This document shows positions 55,183 to 63,874 of a stretch of 64,000 bases of DNA, in pieces. Numbering within the stretch: position 1 is the stretch's first letter; every line of letters begins with the position of its first letter. Location: NCBI GenBank assembly GCA_047921175.1, contig JBLRWQ010000006.1:3750-67749 (forward strand). The letters are read 5' to 3'. Source of the stretch: T1Sed10-7 sp047921175 (GTDB lineage Bacteria; Actinomycetota; Nitriliruptoria; Nitriliruptorales; Nitriliruptoraceae). The translations under genes and the position numbers were made by a program. The notes beneath the pieces are model-generated. The model worked only from the letters and a program-made list of their open reading frames with translations, did not search any database and had not been told where the DNA came from.

Positions 55183-56132
55183 CGCGTGTAGGGCTTCCGG
55201 GCGTAGAGGATCAGGTTGTAGAACAGCTCCCGCGGCACGAACCGGGCCAGGACCTCGTCGTCGAACCGGTGCAGCCACAGGTAGGAGTGGAAGGCCGCGA
55301 AGGCCCAGCGCGGTCCGAGCAGGCCCGGGCGCACCGCACCCTCGATCGTGCGCACCGACCAGCCGACCCAGTTCGCGGTCAGCTCCTCGGTGACCACCGT
55401 GACCTCACGCAGACCGACCAGGCGGGCGGTCTTCTCCACGTCCGCCGGTCGGAAGGTGTGCAGGTCCACCTCGTGTTCGAGGCGGGCGAGCACCTCGTCG
55501 GTGGCGGTCCCCCCGGACTCGGTGATGGACGGCTTGCGCAGCCCCTTGAGGCCGGGCACGGCGGTGACGGCCCGGAAGGTCCGCCAGGTGGCGTTCTTCA
55601 CCACCCAGGACAGCTTGTCACCGAGCTCGGTCGGCTCGCCGGCCAGGACCAGCGTGCCACCGGGCTTGAGGACGCGGGCCATCTCGGCGATCGCGGTCCC
55701 CGGCACGGGCAGGTGGTGGATGAAGGCGTGCCCGATGACCAGGTCGAAGCTCTCGTCCTCGTACGGCAGCGCCTCCGCGTCGCCCTGGCGGGTCGTGATG
55801 TCGAGGCCGTGCTCGAGGCCGTTGCGGCGGCAGACGTCCAGCATGCCGTCGGACAGGTCGGTGGCGTGCAGCTCGGCGCCATCGAGACAGCCGCCCAGCG
55901 CCAGGTTGATCAGGAAGAACCCGGTGCCCGCCCCGACCTCGAGGACGCGCCCGAAGCCAGCGCCGTCCGGCACGACCTTGCGGAACCGGTCGCGGGCGTA
56001 GTCGATGCAGCGCTCGTCGTAGGAGATCGAGAACTTCTCCTCGTAGGTGCGCGACTCCCAATCGTGGTAGACGCGCTGCTTGGCCTTGATGTCCAGGCGG
56101 TGCACGTCAGGGGGGATCTGCTCGGCGCTCAC
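55179..56132 (-). CDS. SAM-dependent class I methyltransferase
   Basis: The 317-residue enzyme has motif I VLEVGAGTGFFLINLA (about 64-80), TDLSDGMLDVCRRNG, the UbiE-like post-I region GDAEALPYEDESFDLVIGHAFIHHLP and a clear MARVLKPGGTLVLAGEP strand. The C-terminal ~110 residues form an extra helical domain (DEVLARLEHEVDLHTFRP). GTG at 56130-56132 has TTAGGAGC upstream. It is 8 bp downstream of the enoyl-CoA hydratase gene and overlaps the acyltransferase by 4 bp, suggesting one transcript for lipid or polyketide-like modification. Confidence 0.9.
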   Translation of the reverse strand: MSAEQIPPDVHRLDIKAKQRVYHDWESRTYEEKFSISYDERCIDYARDRFRKVVPDGAGFGRVLEVGAGTGFFLINLALGGCLDGAELHATDLSDGMLDVCRRNGLEHGLDITTRQGDAEALPYEDESFDLVIGHAFIHHLPVPGTAIAEMARVLKPGGTLVLAGEPTELGDKLSWVVKNATWRTFRAVTAVPGLKGLRKPSITESGGTATDEVLARLEHEVDLHTFRPADVEKTARLVGLREVTVVTEELTANWVGWSVRTIEGAVRPGLLGPRWAFAAFHSYLWLHRFDDEVLARFVPRELFYNLILYARKPYTR

Positions 56133-56140
56133 GCTCGCTC

Positions 56141-56923
56141 CTAACGGCCCTGGAAGGTGGCCTGGCCCGGCCCGTGCTCGAGGAAGCTCGCGATGCCGGT
56201 GCGCGCGTCCTCGGTGGCGAAGGCGGCGGCGAACAGCTCGGACTCGAGCCGGAGCCCCTGGTCGAGCGGCTGCTCCGTGCCGTCCTCGATGGCGCGCTTG
56301 GCCAGCGCCAGCGATGCGGGGCCGGCGGCGAAGCGGGCAGCGAAGGACCTGGCGCCGTCCAGCAGGTCGTCGGCGGGCAGGACCTTGTCGACCAGCCCGA
56401 TGCGCTCCGCCTCGACCATGTCCACCATCCGCCCGGACCAGATCAGCTCCTTGGCGCGGGCCAGACCGATCAGGCGCGGGAGGCGCTGGGTACCTCCGGC
56501 GCCGGGGAGCAGGCCGAGCAGGACCTCCGGCAGGCCCAGCTTCGCGTTGTCCGCGGCGACCCGGAAGTCGCAGGCCAGCGCCAGCTCGCAGCCCCCACCG
56601 AGGGCGTAGCCGTGGACCGCGGCGACGGTCGCCATCGGCGCTCGGGCCAACCGATCGAGGGCGCCCTGGAGGACCGCGCCGTAGCGGCGGGCGGCGGCCG
56701 GATCGAGGTCCGGGAACTCGGTGATGTCGGCGCCGGCGGCGAAGACCTTCGGTCCACCCCAGACCACCAGCGCACGCACCCGGTCGTCGGCGATGGCCTC
56801 GGCGACGGCGGCATCGAGCTCCTCCCACAGCTGGCGCGACAGCGCGTTCATGGGCGGGCGGTCGATGCGGAGCACGGCGACGCGGGTGTCGGCGTCGACC
56901 TCGAGGGTCACGAACTCGGCCAC
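56141..56923 (-). CDS. Enoyl-CoA hydratase/isomerase family protein
   Basis: The 260-residue crotonase-fold protein has [22 protein letters not shown], the CoA-binding oxyanion-hole [53 protein letters not shown] (both catalytic-type Glu residues of hydratases present at E in CELAL.. and PEV) and a C-terminal [14 protein letters not shown]. It likely hydrates enoyl-CoA in beta-oxidation, matching etfBA. GTG at 56921-56923 has GGGGAGG upstream. First gene of a three-gene run. Confidence 0.93.
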   Translation of the reverse strand: MAEFVTLEVDADTRVAVLRIDRPPMNALSRQLWEELDAAVAEAIADDRVRALVVWGGPKVFAAGADITEFPDLDPAAARRYGAVLQGALDRLARAPMATVAAVHGYALGGGCELALACDFRVAADNAKLGLPEVLLGLLPGAGGTQRLPRLIGLARAKELIWSGRMVDMVEAERIGLVDKVLPADDLLDGARSFAARFAAGPASLALAKRAIEDGTEQPLDQGLRLESELFAAAFATEDARTGIASFLEHGPGQATFQGR

Positions 56924-56992
56924 GGCACGTCCTCCCCGGGGGCCGGTCGGCACCCCACCCGGCCGGCGAGCGTAGCGCTGCACCTCGGTGAC

Positions 56993-56998
56993 TAGCCT
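56993..56998 (+). promoter_or_regulatory. Candidate -10 element TAGCCT
   Basis: TAGCCT lies 46 nt before the GTG of the lactate permease gene and fits the recurring hexamer. Confidence 0.35.
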
Positions 56999-57043
56999 CG
57001 GTGGTGGACCCGGAGCCGAGGCCGGGGACCGGCAGGAGCACCC

Positions 57044-58573
57044 GTGTGGCCATGGTGGGCGGTGCTGGTGGCGGTGCTGCCGATCGCCCTGCTCACGGTC
57101 CTGGTGCTGCGGTCACGCCCGCTGACGGGCTCGGCGTGGCTCAGTGCAGCGGTCGCGTTCGCGCTCGGGTGGGCGGTGTTCGGGTTGGTACCCGCCGCGC
57201 TCGGCATCGCGCTGGTGCGGGGGCTGTGGACCGGCGCCTGGATCCTGCTCATCGTGCTACCGGCACTGCTGCTGTTCGAGGTGCTGGACCGCTCCGGGGC
57301 GCTCGATCGGGTCGCGGACGCCGCCGACGTGCTCGCCCCGACCGACGGCCGACAGCTGCTGCTGCTCGCGTTCGTGCTGCCCTCGTTCCTGCAGGGTGCC
57401 GCCGGCTTCGGCGCGCCCATCGCGATGTCGGCGCCGCTCCTCGTGCGTCGCGGGATGTCCCCCGTGGCTGCGGTGGCCGCCTGCCTCATCGGCTACCAGT
57501 GGTCGGTCACCTTCGGGTCGATGGGCTCCAGCTACTTCATGGCCGAGGCCACGGCCCGGCTCACGCCGGAGCAGGCGAGCTCCTTCGCGCTCCGCGCCTC
57601 GCTGCTGCTCGGCGCCACGGCCGTGGTCTCCGGGCTGCTCGTGCTCCGTCGCGGCCGCCGCAGCCCCGGTGATGCGTGGCGGGCGCTGGCCCTGGGTGCG
57701 GTCATGGGCACGACGCTCGTCGCCGTGGTGGCCACCCAACCCGCGCTCGGCTCCACCGCCGCCGGGCTGGCCGGCCTCGTCGCCGCCTGGCTGCTCCTGC
57801 CCGACCGCGGTGGCCGACGGCCCGAGGGCCGACCGCTGCTGGTGGCCGCGATGCCCTACGTGGTCCTGACCGGCGCAGCGGTGGTCGGCTTCGCCGTCCC
57901 GCCGGTGCGCTCGCTGTTCGACCGCGTCCCGGAGCTCGCGCCGATGCTGCCCGGCAGCGAGGCCGCCTTCGGCTACGTCACCGCCGACGCCGCGCTGAGC
58001 CCGGTCTTCCGGCCGCTGCTGCACCCCTTGCCCTACGTGCTGCTGGCCACGATCGTGGGGCTCGTCGTCTACCAGCGGCGGGGCTGGTGGCCGCCGGGGG
58101 CGACCCAGGCCTCACTGGCGAGCTGGCTGGTCCGCTGCCGCAAGGTCGGGGCGAGCATCCTCGGACTGACCGTGCTGGCGGCGGCGCTGACCGAGGCCGG
58201 CATGATCGCCGCCATCGCGGACGCGCTCGCCGGCTCCCTCGGGATCGCGTTCGTGGCCGTCTCGGCCCCGCTCGGCACGCTCGGCACGGTCCTGACCGGG
58301 GCGACGACCGCGTCCAACGCCCTGTTCGCCTCACTGCAGGCCGAGGTGGCCGTCGCGCTCGGGATCCTCCCGGCGATCCTGCTGTCCGGCCAGACCGCGG
58401 GCGGCAACGTCGGCAACGCGTTGACCCCGGCTGCGGCGGCCGTCGGGACCTCGGCCGCAGGTGCGAGCGGCCGCGAGGCCGAGGTGATCCGCCGCAACCT
58501 CGGTGGGGCAGGCATCCTGCTGCTGGTGATCTTCGCCGGGCTGGTCCTGCAGCTCGCGCTGGTCAGCGGCTGA
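57044..58573 (+). CDS. L-lactate permease (LctP family)
   Basis: The 509-residue protein has about 13-14 predicted transmembrane segments. LctP hallmarks are visible: LPSFLQGAAGFGAPIAMSAPLL, GYQWSVTFGSMGSSYFMA and, near the C-terminus, TVLTGATTASNALFASLQAEVA followed by AILLSGQTAGGNVGNALTPAAAA. It imports lactate or glycolate with protons. GTG at 57044 has AGGAG upstream. The stop overlaps convergent deoD by 11 bp. No lactate dehydrogenase or lldP regulator is seen nearby. Confidence 0.92.
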   Translation: MWPWWAVLVAVLPIALLTVLVLRSRPLTGSAWLSAAVAFALGWAVFGLVPAALGIALVRGLWTGAWILLIVLPALLLFEVLDRSGALDRVADAADVLAPTDGRQLLLLAFVLPSFLQGAAGFGAPIAMSAPLLVRRGMSPVAAVAACLIGYQWSVTFGSMGSSYFMAEATARLTPEQASSFALRASLLLGATAVVSGLLVLRRGRRSPGDAWRALALGAVMGTTLVAVVATQPALGSTAAGLAGLVAAWLLLPDRGGRRPEGRPLLVAAMPYVVLTGAAVVGFAVPPVRSLFDRVPELAPMLPGSEAAFGYVTADAALSPVFRPLLHPLPYVLLATIVGLVVYQRRGWWPPGATQASLASWLVRCRKVGASILGLTVLAAALTEAGMIAAIADALAGSLGIAFVAVSAPLGTLGTVLTGATTASNALFASLQAEVAVALGILPAILLSGQTAGGNVGNALTPAAAAVGTSAAGASGREAEVIRRNLGGAGILLLVIFAGLVLQLALVSG

Positions 58574-59291
58574 GCCGGGCCGCGTCCCGGACGAGGCCGT
58601 CGAGCGCGATGTCGACCATGGCGTCGAAGGTCCGCTGGCGGTCGTCGGCGGAGACCGCCTCGCCTCGCAGGATGTGGTCGCTGACGGTCAGGACGGTGAG
58701 CGCACGCACCCCGTGGGCCGCAGCGACGCCGTAGAGCCCGGCGGCCTCCATCTCGACCGCGAGCACCCCCATGCCCCGCTGCAGATCGAAGATGCCCTCA
58801 CGGGGGTCGTAGAACAGGTCGGCGCTGTGCACGTTGCCGACCGCCACGGGCTGCTCACGCGCCTCGGCGGCCTCCGCGGCGGCGCGCAGCAGCGAGAAGT
58901 CGGCGGTGGCAGCGAAGTCCATGCCGCCGTAGCGGGCCCGGTTGACCCCGGAGTCGGTGCAGGCACCGACGGCCAGGACCACGTCGCGCAGGGCGAGGTG
59001 CTCCTGCAGCGCCCCGCAGGAGCCGACGCGAACGAGCCGGGTGACCCCGTACTCGCGCACGAGTTCGGTGGCGTAGATCGACGCGGAGGGGATGCCCATC
59101 CCGGTTCCGAGCACCGAGACCGGCATGCCCTGGTAGGTCCCGGTGTAGGCCAGGGCGCCCCGGACCTCGTTGACCAGCTCGGCGCCGTCGAAGCACCGCT
59201 CGGCGATGTGTCGGGCACGGAGCGGGTCTCCTGGCAGCAGCACGGTGTCCGCGAAACCGCCGGGCGCGGTCGCGAGGTGTGGGGTGGGCAC
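58563..59291 (-). CDS. deoD: Purine-nucleoside phosphorylase, DeoD type
   Basis: The 242-residue enzyme cleaves purine nucleosides with phosphate. Signatures: VPTPHLATAPGGFADTVLLPGDPLRARHIAERCF (phosphate-binding GDP), GTGMGIPSASIYATELVREYG, VRVGSCGALQ, GNVHSADLFYDPR and GVLAVEMEAAGLYGVAA (nucleoside-binding ME). GTG at 59289-59291 has GGAGGACC upstream. It is divergent from the sirtuin, with a 94-bp spacer. Both relate to nucleoside/NAD salvage. Confidence 0.94.
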   Translation of the reverse strand: MPTPHLATAPGGFADTVLLPGDPLRARHIAERCFDGAELVNEVRGALAYTGTYQGMPVSVLGTGMGIPSASIYATELVREYGVTRLVRVGSCGALQEHLALRDVVLAVGACTDSGVNRARYGGMDFAATADFSLLRAAAEAAEAREQPVAVGNVHSADLFYDPREGIFDLQRGMGVLAVEMEAAGLYGVAAAHGVRALTVLTVSDHILRGEAVSADDRQRTFDAMVDIALDGLVRDAARLSR

Positions 59292-59357
59292 GGCGGTCCT
59301 CCGCAGGTCGGTGGCCCCCCAGTCAAGCAGCCGGGTCCACCGCCGCGCCCGGTCGCC

Positions 59358-59363
59358 TACGGT
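59358..59363 (+). promoter_or_regulatory. Candidate -10 element TACGGT
   Basis: TACGGT lies 23 nt before the GTG of the sirtuin gene; it fits the recurring hexamer. Confidence 0.3.
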
Positions 59364-59385
59364 CCCAGGCGACGGGGAGGACAGC

Positions 59386-60177
59386 GTGCCGACCGAGGAC
59401 GACCCGATGCTCGACACGACGGCCGTGGCGGCGCTGGCGGCGCGCATCCGCGCCGCGGACGTGGTGGTCGTGCTGACCGGCGCCGGCGTGTCCACCGGCT
59501 CCGGCATCCCGGACTACCGCGGGCCGCAGGGCCTGTGGACCAAGGACCCCGCCGCCCAGCGTTACGTGTCGATCGATGCCTACCTGGCCGACGACGAGGT
59601 CCGCCGCGAGTCCTGGCGGCGCCGCGCTGCCGACCCGAGCTGGCAGGCGGAGCCGAACGCCGCACACCTGGCCATCGCCGAGCTGGAACGGCTGGAGCGG
59701 CTGACCGTACTCGTGACCCAGAACGTCGATGGGTTGCACCTGCTGGCCGGTAGCTCACCCGGCCGGACCATCGAGATCCACGGCACGGTCCGGGAGGTGG
59801 TCTGCCTGTCCTGCGACGACCGGCAGCCATCCGGCCCGATCCTCGACCGGGTCCGCACCGGCGAGCACGACCCCCGCTGCGCGCGCTGTGGCGGGATCCT
59901 GAAGGTCGCCACGGTGTCCTTCGGGCAGTCGCTGGACCCGGCGTTGCTGCAGCGGGCACATGACGCGACCATGGCCGCGGACGTCTTCCTCGCGGTGGGG
60001 ACCTCGCTGACGGTCCACCCGGTGGCGCTGCTGCCACGCACGGCGCTCGAGGCGGGCGCCATGCTCGGGATCGTCAACGCGGAGCCGACGCCCTACGACG
60101 ACCTCGCCGACGTGGTGCTGCGCAGCGACACCGGCACCACGCTCACGGCGCTGGTCGGCGCGGTGCGCTCAGGTTGA
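59386..60177 (+). CDS. NAD-dependent protein deacylase (sirtuin)
   Basis: The 263-residue enzyme removes acyl groups from lysines with NAD+. The NAD motif is LTGAGVSTGSGIPDYRG, followed by TQNVDGLH and catalytic H132 in IEIHG. The structural zinc site is four cysteines: C140 and C143 (VCLSC) and C165 and C168 (CARCGG). GTG at 59386 has GGGGAGGAC upstream. It is divergent from deoD. The 3' end overlaps the convergent SDR gene by 9 bp. Confidence 0.95.
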   Translation: MPTEDDPMLDTTAVAALAARIRAADVVVVLTGAGVSTGSGIPDYRGPQGLWTKDPAAQRYVSIDAYLADDEVRRESWRRRAADPSWQAEPNAAHLAIAELERLERLTVLVTQNVDGLHLLAGSSPGRTIEIHGTVREVVCLSCDDRQPSGPILDRVRTGEHDPRCARCGGILKVATVSFGQSLDPALLQRAHDATMAADVFLAVGTSLTVHPVALLPRTALEAGAMLGIVNAEPTPYDDLADVVLRSDTGTTLTALVGAVRSG

Positions 60178-60828
60178 CCGGCCGGCCCGGGCCACCTCGG
60201 CGATGGCATCGGCGATCGGCGTATCGCCTCCGATGAGCTCGAAGGTGGCACCGATCGTGGCCGGCTCCTCGAGGCACGCCGCGAGCACCCCTGCGACGTC
60301 CGCCCGGGGGATGCTGCCCCGCTCCCCGAGGGTCGGGACCCCGAACCGGACACGTCCGGTACCGGGGTCGTTCGTCAGCCCACCGGGCCGCACGATCGTG
60401 GCATCCAGGCCGCTCGCGACCAGGATCCGGTCGCGCGCGTGCATGGCCGCGAGGTAGTGGCGGATGGCCGGCGGGCCCTGCAACGGGTCGTGCGCGGCCA
60501 TCGAGGACAGCTGGACGTAGCGGTGGACCCCAGCCTCCACGCAGGCGTCGATGATCCGGACCGCCCCATGCAGGTCCACCCGCAGGGTCGCGTCCGGGCC
60601 GGTCGCCGAGCCCGATCCGGCGCAGAACGCCACCGCGTCCACACCGGGGACGACGCCGTCCAGGTCGCCCTCGAGGTCACCCACGACCACCTCGGCCCCG
60701 AGCTCGGCGAGCGCCGGGCGCTGCGCCGGGTCGCGCACCATCGCCCGGACCGCATGGCCGGCTCCCAGGAGCTGACGGACGAGCAGGTTGCCCGTCCCCT
60801 TCGACGTCCCGATCACCAGCACCTGCAC
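60169..60828 (-). CDS. NAD(P)-binding SDR-type protein (atypical SDR, NmrA-like)
   Basis: The 219-residue protein has an atypical SDR glycine motif VIGTSKGTGNLLVRQLLGAGHAVRAMVRDP at the N-terminus, VVVGDLEG, VDAVAFCAGSGSATGPD, and YVQLSSMAAHDPLQ with HYLAAMHARDRILVASGLDATIVRPGGLTND. The family includes NmrA-like redox sensors and isomerases; many members lack the YxxxK catalytic pair, as here (HYLAAMHARD). GTG at 60826-60828 has GGGAGGC upstream. It is divergent from the cytochrome gene. Confidence 0.88.
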   Translation of the reverse strand: MQVLVIGTSKGTGNLLVRQLLGAGHAVRAMVRDPAQRPALAELGAEVVVGDLEGDLDGVVPGVDAVAFCAGSGSATGPDATLRVDLHGAVRIIDACVEAGVHRYVQLSSMAAHDPLQGPPAIRHYLAAMHARDRILVASGLDATIVRPGGLTNDPGTGRVRFGVPTLGERGSIPRADVAGVLAACLEEPATIGATFELIGGDTPIADAIAEVARAGRST

Positions 60829-60878
60829 GTCGCGCCTCCCTCACCGGTCGGTTGTCGGTCGGTTCCCGTCCCCGACGG

Positions 60879-60884
60879 TAGCGT
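60879..60884 (+). promoter_or_regulatory. Candidate -10 element TAGCGT
   Basis: TAGCGT ends 7 nt before the ATG of the cytochrome c gene, so the transcript may be leaderless. It fits the recurring hexamer. Confidence 0.35.
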
Positions 60885-60891
60885 TCGCGGC

Positions 60892-61281
60892 ATGCGCTCC
60901 CGCCGACACGCCACCGTCCCGAGGACCAGCGGGATCGTCGGCTGGACGGCGGCGATCGCGGCCGTCGCCATCGCGCTGTCGGGCTGCGGCCCCAGTGAGC
61001 CGCCCGACGCAGCCGCGTTGTTCGCCGCCAACTGTGCGGTCTGCCACGGCCCGGCCGGCCAGGGCGTCGACGACCAGGGTCCCTCGCTGCTCGCGGACAG
61101 CTACCTCGCCGGTGACTTCCCGGACGAGGACCTGGCCGCGGCGATCCGTAACGGGGTCGCCTCGAGCGACGAGCGCTGGGCACCGATGCCGGGCTTCCCC
61201 CGCTTCGACGACGACCAGCTCGACGCGGTCGTCGGCTACGTCCGGGAACTGCAGCGCCGGGCGGCGCTGTCGGACGGCTGA
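60892..61281 (+). CDS. Cytochrome c class I lipoprotein
   Basis: The 129-residue protein has a signal peptide with lipobox LSGC (C32) and one haem c site CAVCH (C48, C51, H52); the axial Met is likely in APMPGF. The domain resembles small cytochromes c of the cbb3/petJ type. It is anchored outside the membrane and should shuttle electrons, for instance to the copper-containing oxidase served by the CtaG operon. TAGCGT lies 7 nt before the ATG, fitting a leaderless mRNA. tRNA-Arg follows 34 bp downstream. Confidence 0.93.
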   Translation: MRSRRHATVPRTSGIVGWTAAIAAVAIALSGCGPSEPPDAAALFAANCAVCHGPAGQGVDDQGPSLLADSYLAGDFPDEDLAAAIRNGVASSDERWAPMPGFPRFDDDQLDAVVGYVRELQRRAALSDG

Positions 61282-61315
61282 GCCGTGGCTGCCGCGACGT
61301 AGCATGCGCAGCCGA

Positions 61316-61389
61316 GCGCCCGTAGCTCAGCTGGATAGAGCACCGGACTTCTAATCCGACGGTCGCAGGTTCGAATCCTGCCGGGCGCG
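61316..61389 (+). tRNA. tRNA-Arg (TCT anticodon)
   Basis: The 74-nt cloverleaf has acceptor stem GCGCCCG (61316-61322) paired with CGGGCGC (61382-61388), D-arm GCTCAGCTGGATAGAGC, anticodon loop CTTCTAA with anticodon TCT (reads AGA), T-arm GCAGG-TTCGAAT-CCTGC and discriminator G. No CCA is encoded. Confidence 0.97.
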
Positions 61390-61406
61390 CCGGTGATCCC
61401 CGGAGG

Positions 61407-62330
61407 TCATGCCTGGGGGGTCAGCCAGGGCGGGACCGGGGCGTCGATGCGCTCCAGGTCGCTGGGCACCGGGCCGAAGCGGTCGGTGCGCTGCGCCCAG
61501 TCGCGGTAGGCGTCGGTGATCTCGTCACGGTCCCGGGCGACGAAGTTCCACCACATCTGGATCCGCTCCCCGAGCGGGACGCCGCCCACGACCAGCGCAC
61601 GGGCGCCGTCGTGCTCGACCTCGAGCGGCAGCTCGTCCACGCCGGCGGGCACGAGGCCGATCCAGCCGGGCTCCACGATCGCCTCGCCGACCTTGATCCG
61701 CCCGTCCACGGGCACGACCGCCAGCTCGAAGCGGAGGTCGGTGGGCAGCACGCTGGTGCCGCGACGCAGCTGCACGTCCGCGGCCACCACCTCGGTGTCG
61801 GTGGTGACCGGGGACGCCGCACCCGGTAGCGCACCGACGAAGACCATGGCCTCCGCCGTCGGGAGCTCGAGGCGGGGCAGGTCCACGTGGTGCTCGAAGC
61901 GCGACGCGCCGTGCCGGGTCCCCTCTGGCTGGGCCAACCACAGCTGGACGCCGCGGAACGGCGGCTCGGCGGCGAGCTCGGCGTGCGCGATGCCATGACC
62001 CGCCGTCATCAGGTTGACCTGCCCGGGCCGGATGAGCTGCTCGGTGCCGAGCGAGTCGCTGTGCAGCGCCTCACCCTCGGTCAGCCAGGTGACCGTCGAC
62101 AGGCCGATGTGCGGGTGTGGCCCGACCTCGAGCGGATCCGGGTCGACGGCATCCATCGGGCCGAGCAGGTCCACGAAGCACCAGGCGCCGACGGTGCGCC
62201 GCCCCTTGGTCGGGAGCACCCGCGCGACGGGCAGCCCCCCCACCTCGGTGCTGCGGCCCTCGCGCGCATCGACCCGCTGGAGCGGTTCGTCCTTGCAGGC
62301 GAGGTCGGGATCCTGGACGGGGCCACTCAT
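61407..62330 (-). CDS. Pirin family protein
   Basis: The 307-residue protein has a bicupin fold. The N-terminal cupin carries the iron ligands in DPLEVGPHPHIGLSTVTWLTEGEALHSDSLGTEQLIRPGQVNLMTAGHGIAHAE, with His and Glu residues matching pirin. RGVQLWLAQPEGTRHG and the C-terminal second cupin (FVARDRDEITDAYRDWAQR at the end) follow. Pirins act as redox-linked regulators or quercetinases. ATG at 62328-62330 is the family start. Confidence 0.94.
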   Translation of the reverse strand: MSGPVQDPDLACKDEPLQRVDAREGRSTEVGGLPVARVLPTKGRRTVGAWCFVDLLGPMDAVDPDPLEVGPHPHIGLSTVTWLTEGEALHSDSLGTEQLIRPGQVNLMTAGHGIAHAELAAEPPFRGVQLWLAQPEGTRHGASRFEHHVDLPRLELPTAEAMVFVGALPGAASPVTTDTEVVAADVQLRRGTSVLPTDLRFELAVVPVDGRIKVGEAIVEPGWIGLVPAGVDELPLEVEHDGARALVVGGVPLGERIQMWWNFVARDRDEITDAYRDWAQRTDRFGPVPSDLERIDAPVPPWLTPQA

Positions 62331-62412
62331 GTGGGCGCTCCCTCGTGGTCTTCCCGTCACGCTACGCCGTGCCGCAGCGCACGTCACCCGTCGTCCCCGC
62401 CAGGGGGCGGGC

Positions 62413-62418
62413 TAGAGT
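62413..62418 (+). promoter_or_regulatory. Candidate -10 element TAGAGT
   Basis: TAGAGT lies 56 nt before the GTG of the DICT-receiver gene and fits the recurring hexamer. Confidence 0.3.
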
Positions 62419-62473
62419 CGCGCGCGGTGGGTCCGGGTCCGCCCGGCGACACCTCCGAGCACGAGGGCCCAGG

Positions 62474-63589
62474 GTGCACGATCGGGAGCAGCGACCACTC
62501 GGCGCCGCGCACGCGCACGCCGAGGACCAGCCGGTGCTGCGTAGCGTGCTGGAGGCGGCTGCCGACCGCGTCGTCCCGACGACGCTGGCCAAGGCGACCC
62601 TGACCGAGCTGTGCCACACCCTCGAGGACCAGCTCCTGCACGAGGACCTCGCCGGGGTGGTGGTCGCCGGGTTCCAGCGCGCGCGGTACTGGGAGATCGA
62701 GCGCGAGCGGTACCGCCAGCTGTGCGCCAGCTCTGAGCGGCACGCCATCGTGTTCGCGGCGGACGCGGCGCCGGTGACGGACGGGGTGACCTACGTGCAG
62801 GTCGACCCGGACCACCCGCTCGCCCGCGAGTGGTTCGTCATCGCGTTGACCGAGCGGTTCTCCGCCGTGCTCTTCGGCCGCGAGCTGACGGCGCCGCAGG
62901 ATGCGCTCGAGCACGAACGGACCTTCCTCAGCGTCTGGAGCTTCGATCCGATCGTCGTCGAGGAGCTGCTCGGTGTGCTCGAGGATGCCGTCGGCGACCT
63001 CGACGCGCCGGTCGCCGAGGCCCTGGTGGACGCGGCGACCACGTTCCGTCCGCGGCGACCGGCGACGGGCTCGATGCCCCGCTTCGTGAACACGGCCCTG
63101 GAGCGGCTGGAGACCCGCCGGCTCCCGGATCGTCGGGAGCCGTCCGAGCGCGGCGACGGGGTGCCGGACGGTGACGAGCTGCCCGGCGCCCCGCCCGGCG
63201 ACGCCACGCAGCCGGACGTGCCGGCGCGCCGGGCACTGATCGTGGACGCCGAACCCGCGATCCGTGGCCTCCTGGAAGCGCTGCTTCGCCGGGCGGGGTG
63301 GCAGGTCCGCACCGCGAGCAGCCTCCTGTCGGCGCAGCGGAAGCTGCCCGCAGCGGATGTGGACGTGCTCCTGCTCGACGTCGGCCTGGAAGGCGGCGAC
63401 GTCCACTCGGTGCTACGTGCGCTCGAGGTGCTGCGCCCAGGGGTGACCGAGCGCACGGTGCTGCTCTCGGCGGCGGCGGTCGAGGGGCGAACCCTGCACG
63501 GACGTCCCGTGGCGGCCAAGCCGTTGGTCTGGGCCGACCTGGAACGCACCCTCCGGCAGGTGGTCGCGCGCTCGTCGACGGCGCTTTGA
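62474..63589 (+). CDS. DICT sensory domain-receiver domain protein
   Basis: The 371-residue protein has a DICT domain (about 20-210; LTELCHTLEDQLLHEDLAGVVVAGFQRARYWEIERERYRQLC, VFAADA, FSAVLFGREL), a domain usually found beside EAL, GGDEF or histidine kinase modules for light or small-molecule sensing. The C-terminal receiver (about 250-371) has ALIVDAEPAI (acidic D), phosphoacceptor D302 in LLLDVGLEG and K349 in VAAKPL. No output domain follows, so it may be a single-domain-type response element or an adaptor. GTG at 62474 is the likely start; the Pro/Asp-rich linker joins the domains. Confidence 0.82.
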   Translation: MHDREQRPLGAAHAHAEDQPVLRSVLEAAADRVVPTTLAKATLTELCHTLEDQLLHEDLAGVVVAGFQRARYWEIERERYRQLCASSERHAIVFAADAAPVTDGVTYVQVDPDHPLAREWFVIALTERFSAVLFGRELTAPQDALEHERTFLSVWSFDPIVVEELLGVLEDAVGDLDAPVAEALVDAATTFRPRRPATGSMPRFVNTALERLETRRLPDRREPSERGDGVPDGDELPGAPPGDATQPDVPARRALIVDAEPAIRGLLEALLRRAGWQVRTASSLLSAQRKLPAADVDVLLLDVGLEGGDVHSVLRALEVLRPGVTERTVLLSAAAVEGRTLHGRPVAAKPLVWADLERTLRQVVARSSTAL

Positions 63590-63648
63590 CCGCACCGGAC
63601 AGGACGCGTACCCTCCCGCCGCGCTCCGGAGCACCGGTGCGTGCCCTG

Positions 63649-63723
63649 GTGGGTGTAGCTCAGTCCGGTTAGAGCGCCTGGTTGTGGTCCAGGAGGCCGG
63701 GGGTTCAAGTCCCCTCATCCACC
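63649..63723 (+). tRNA. tRNA-His (GTG anticodon)
   Basis: Acceptor arm GTGGGTG (63649-63655) pairs with CATCCAC (63716-63722, one G-T pair). The preceding G (63648) is the required G-1. D-arm GCTCAGTCCGGTTAGAGC, anticodon stem CCTGG/CCAGG with loop TTGTGGT and anticodon GTG, and T-arm with TTCAAGT follow. Discriminator C63723. No CCA encoded. Confidence 0.96.
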
Positions 63724-63772
63724 CTCGTTCGCGGTCGTGCGGGCGGTCCTGTACCGTCCCGCGGCCGTGCAC

Positions 63773-63848
63773 GCGCCGCTAGCTCAATTGGCAGAGCATC
63801 CGGCTCTTAACCGGCAGGTTCGGGGTTCGAGTCCCTGGCGGCGCACCA
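63773..63848 (+). tRNA. tRNA-Lys (CTT anticodon)
   Basis: Acceptor GCGCCGC (63773-63779) pairs with GCGGCGC (63838-63844). Anticodon loop CTCTTAA has anticodon CTT. T-arm is CGGGG-TTCGAGT-CCCTG. Discriminator A is followed by an encoded CCA (63846-63848). The sequence composition drops sharply immediately downstream, and the 3' end of this tRNA is a classical integration target. Confidence 0.97.
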
Positions 63849-63853
63849 CAGTG

Positions 63854-63874
63854 AACCGGCCCTAGCGGCCGGTT
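63854..63874 (+). terminator. Terminator after tRNA-Lys
   Basis: AACCGGCC-CTAGC-GGCCGGTT (63854-63874) is a perfect 8-bp stem with a 5-nt loop, followed by TTGCTGCTGTTT. It should end the tRNA transcript. Confidence 0.8.
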
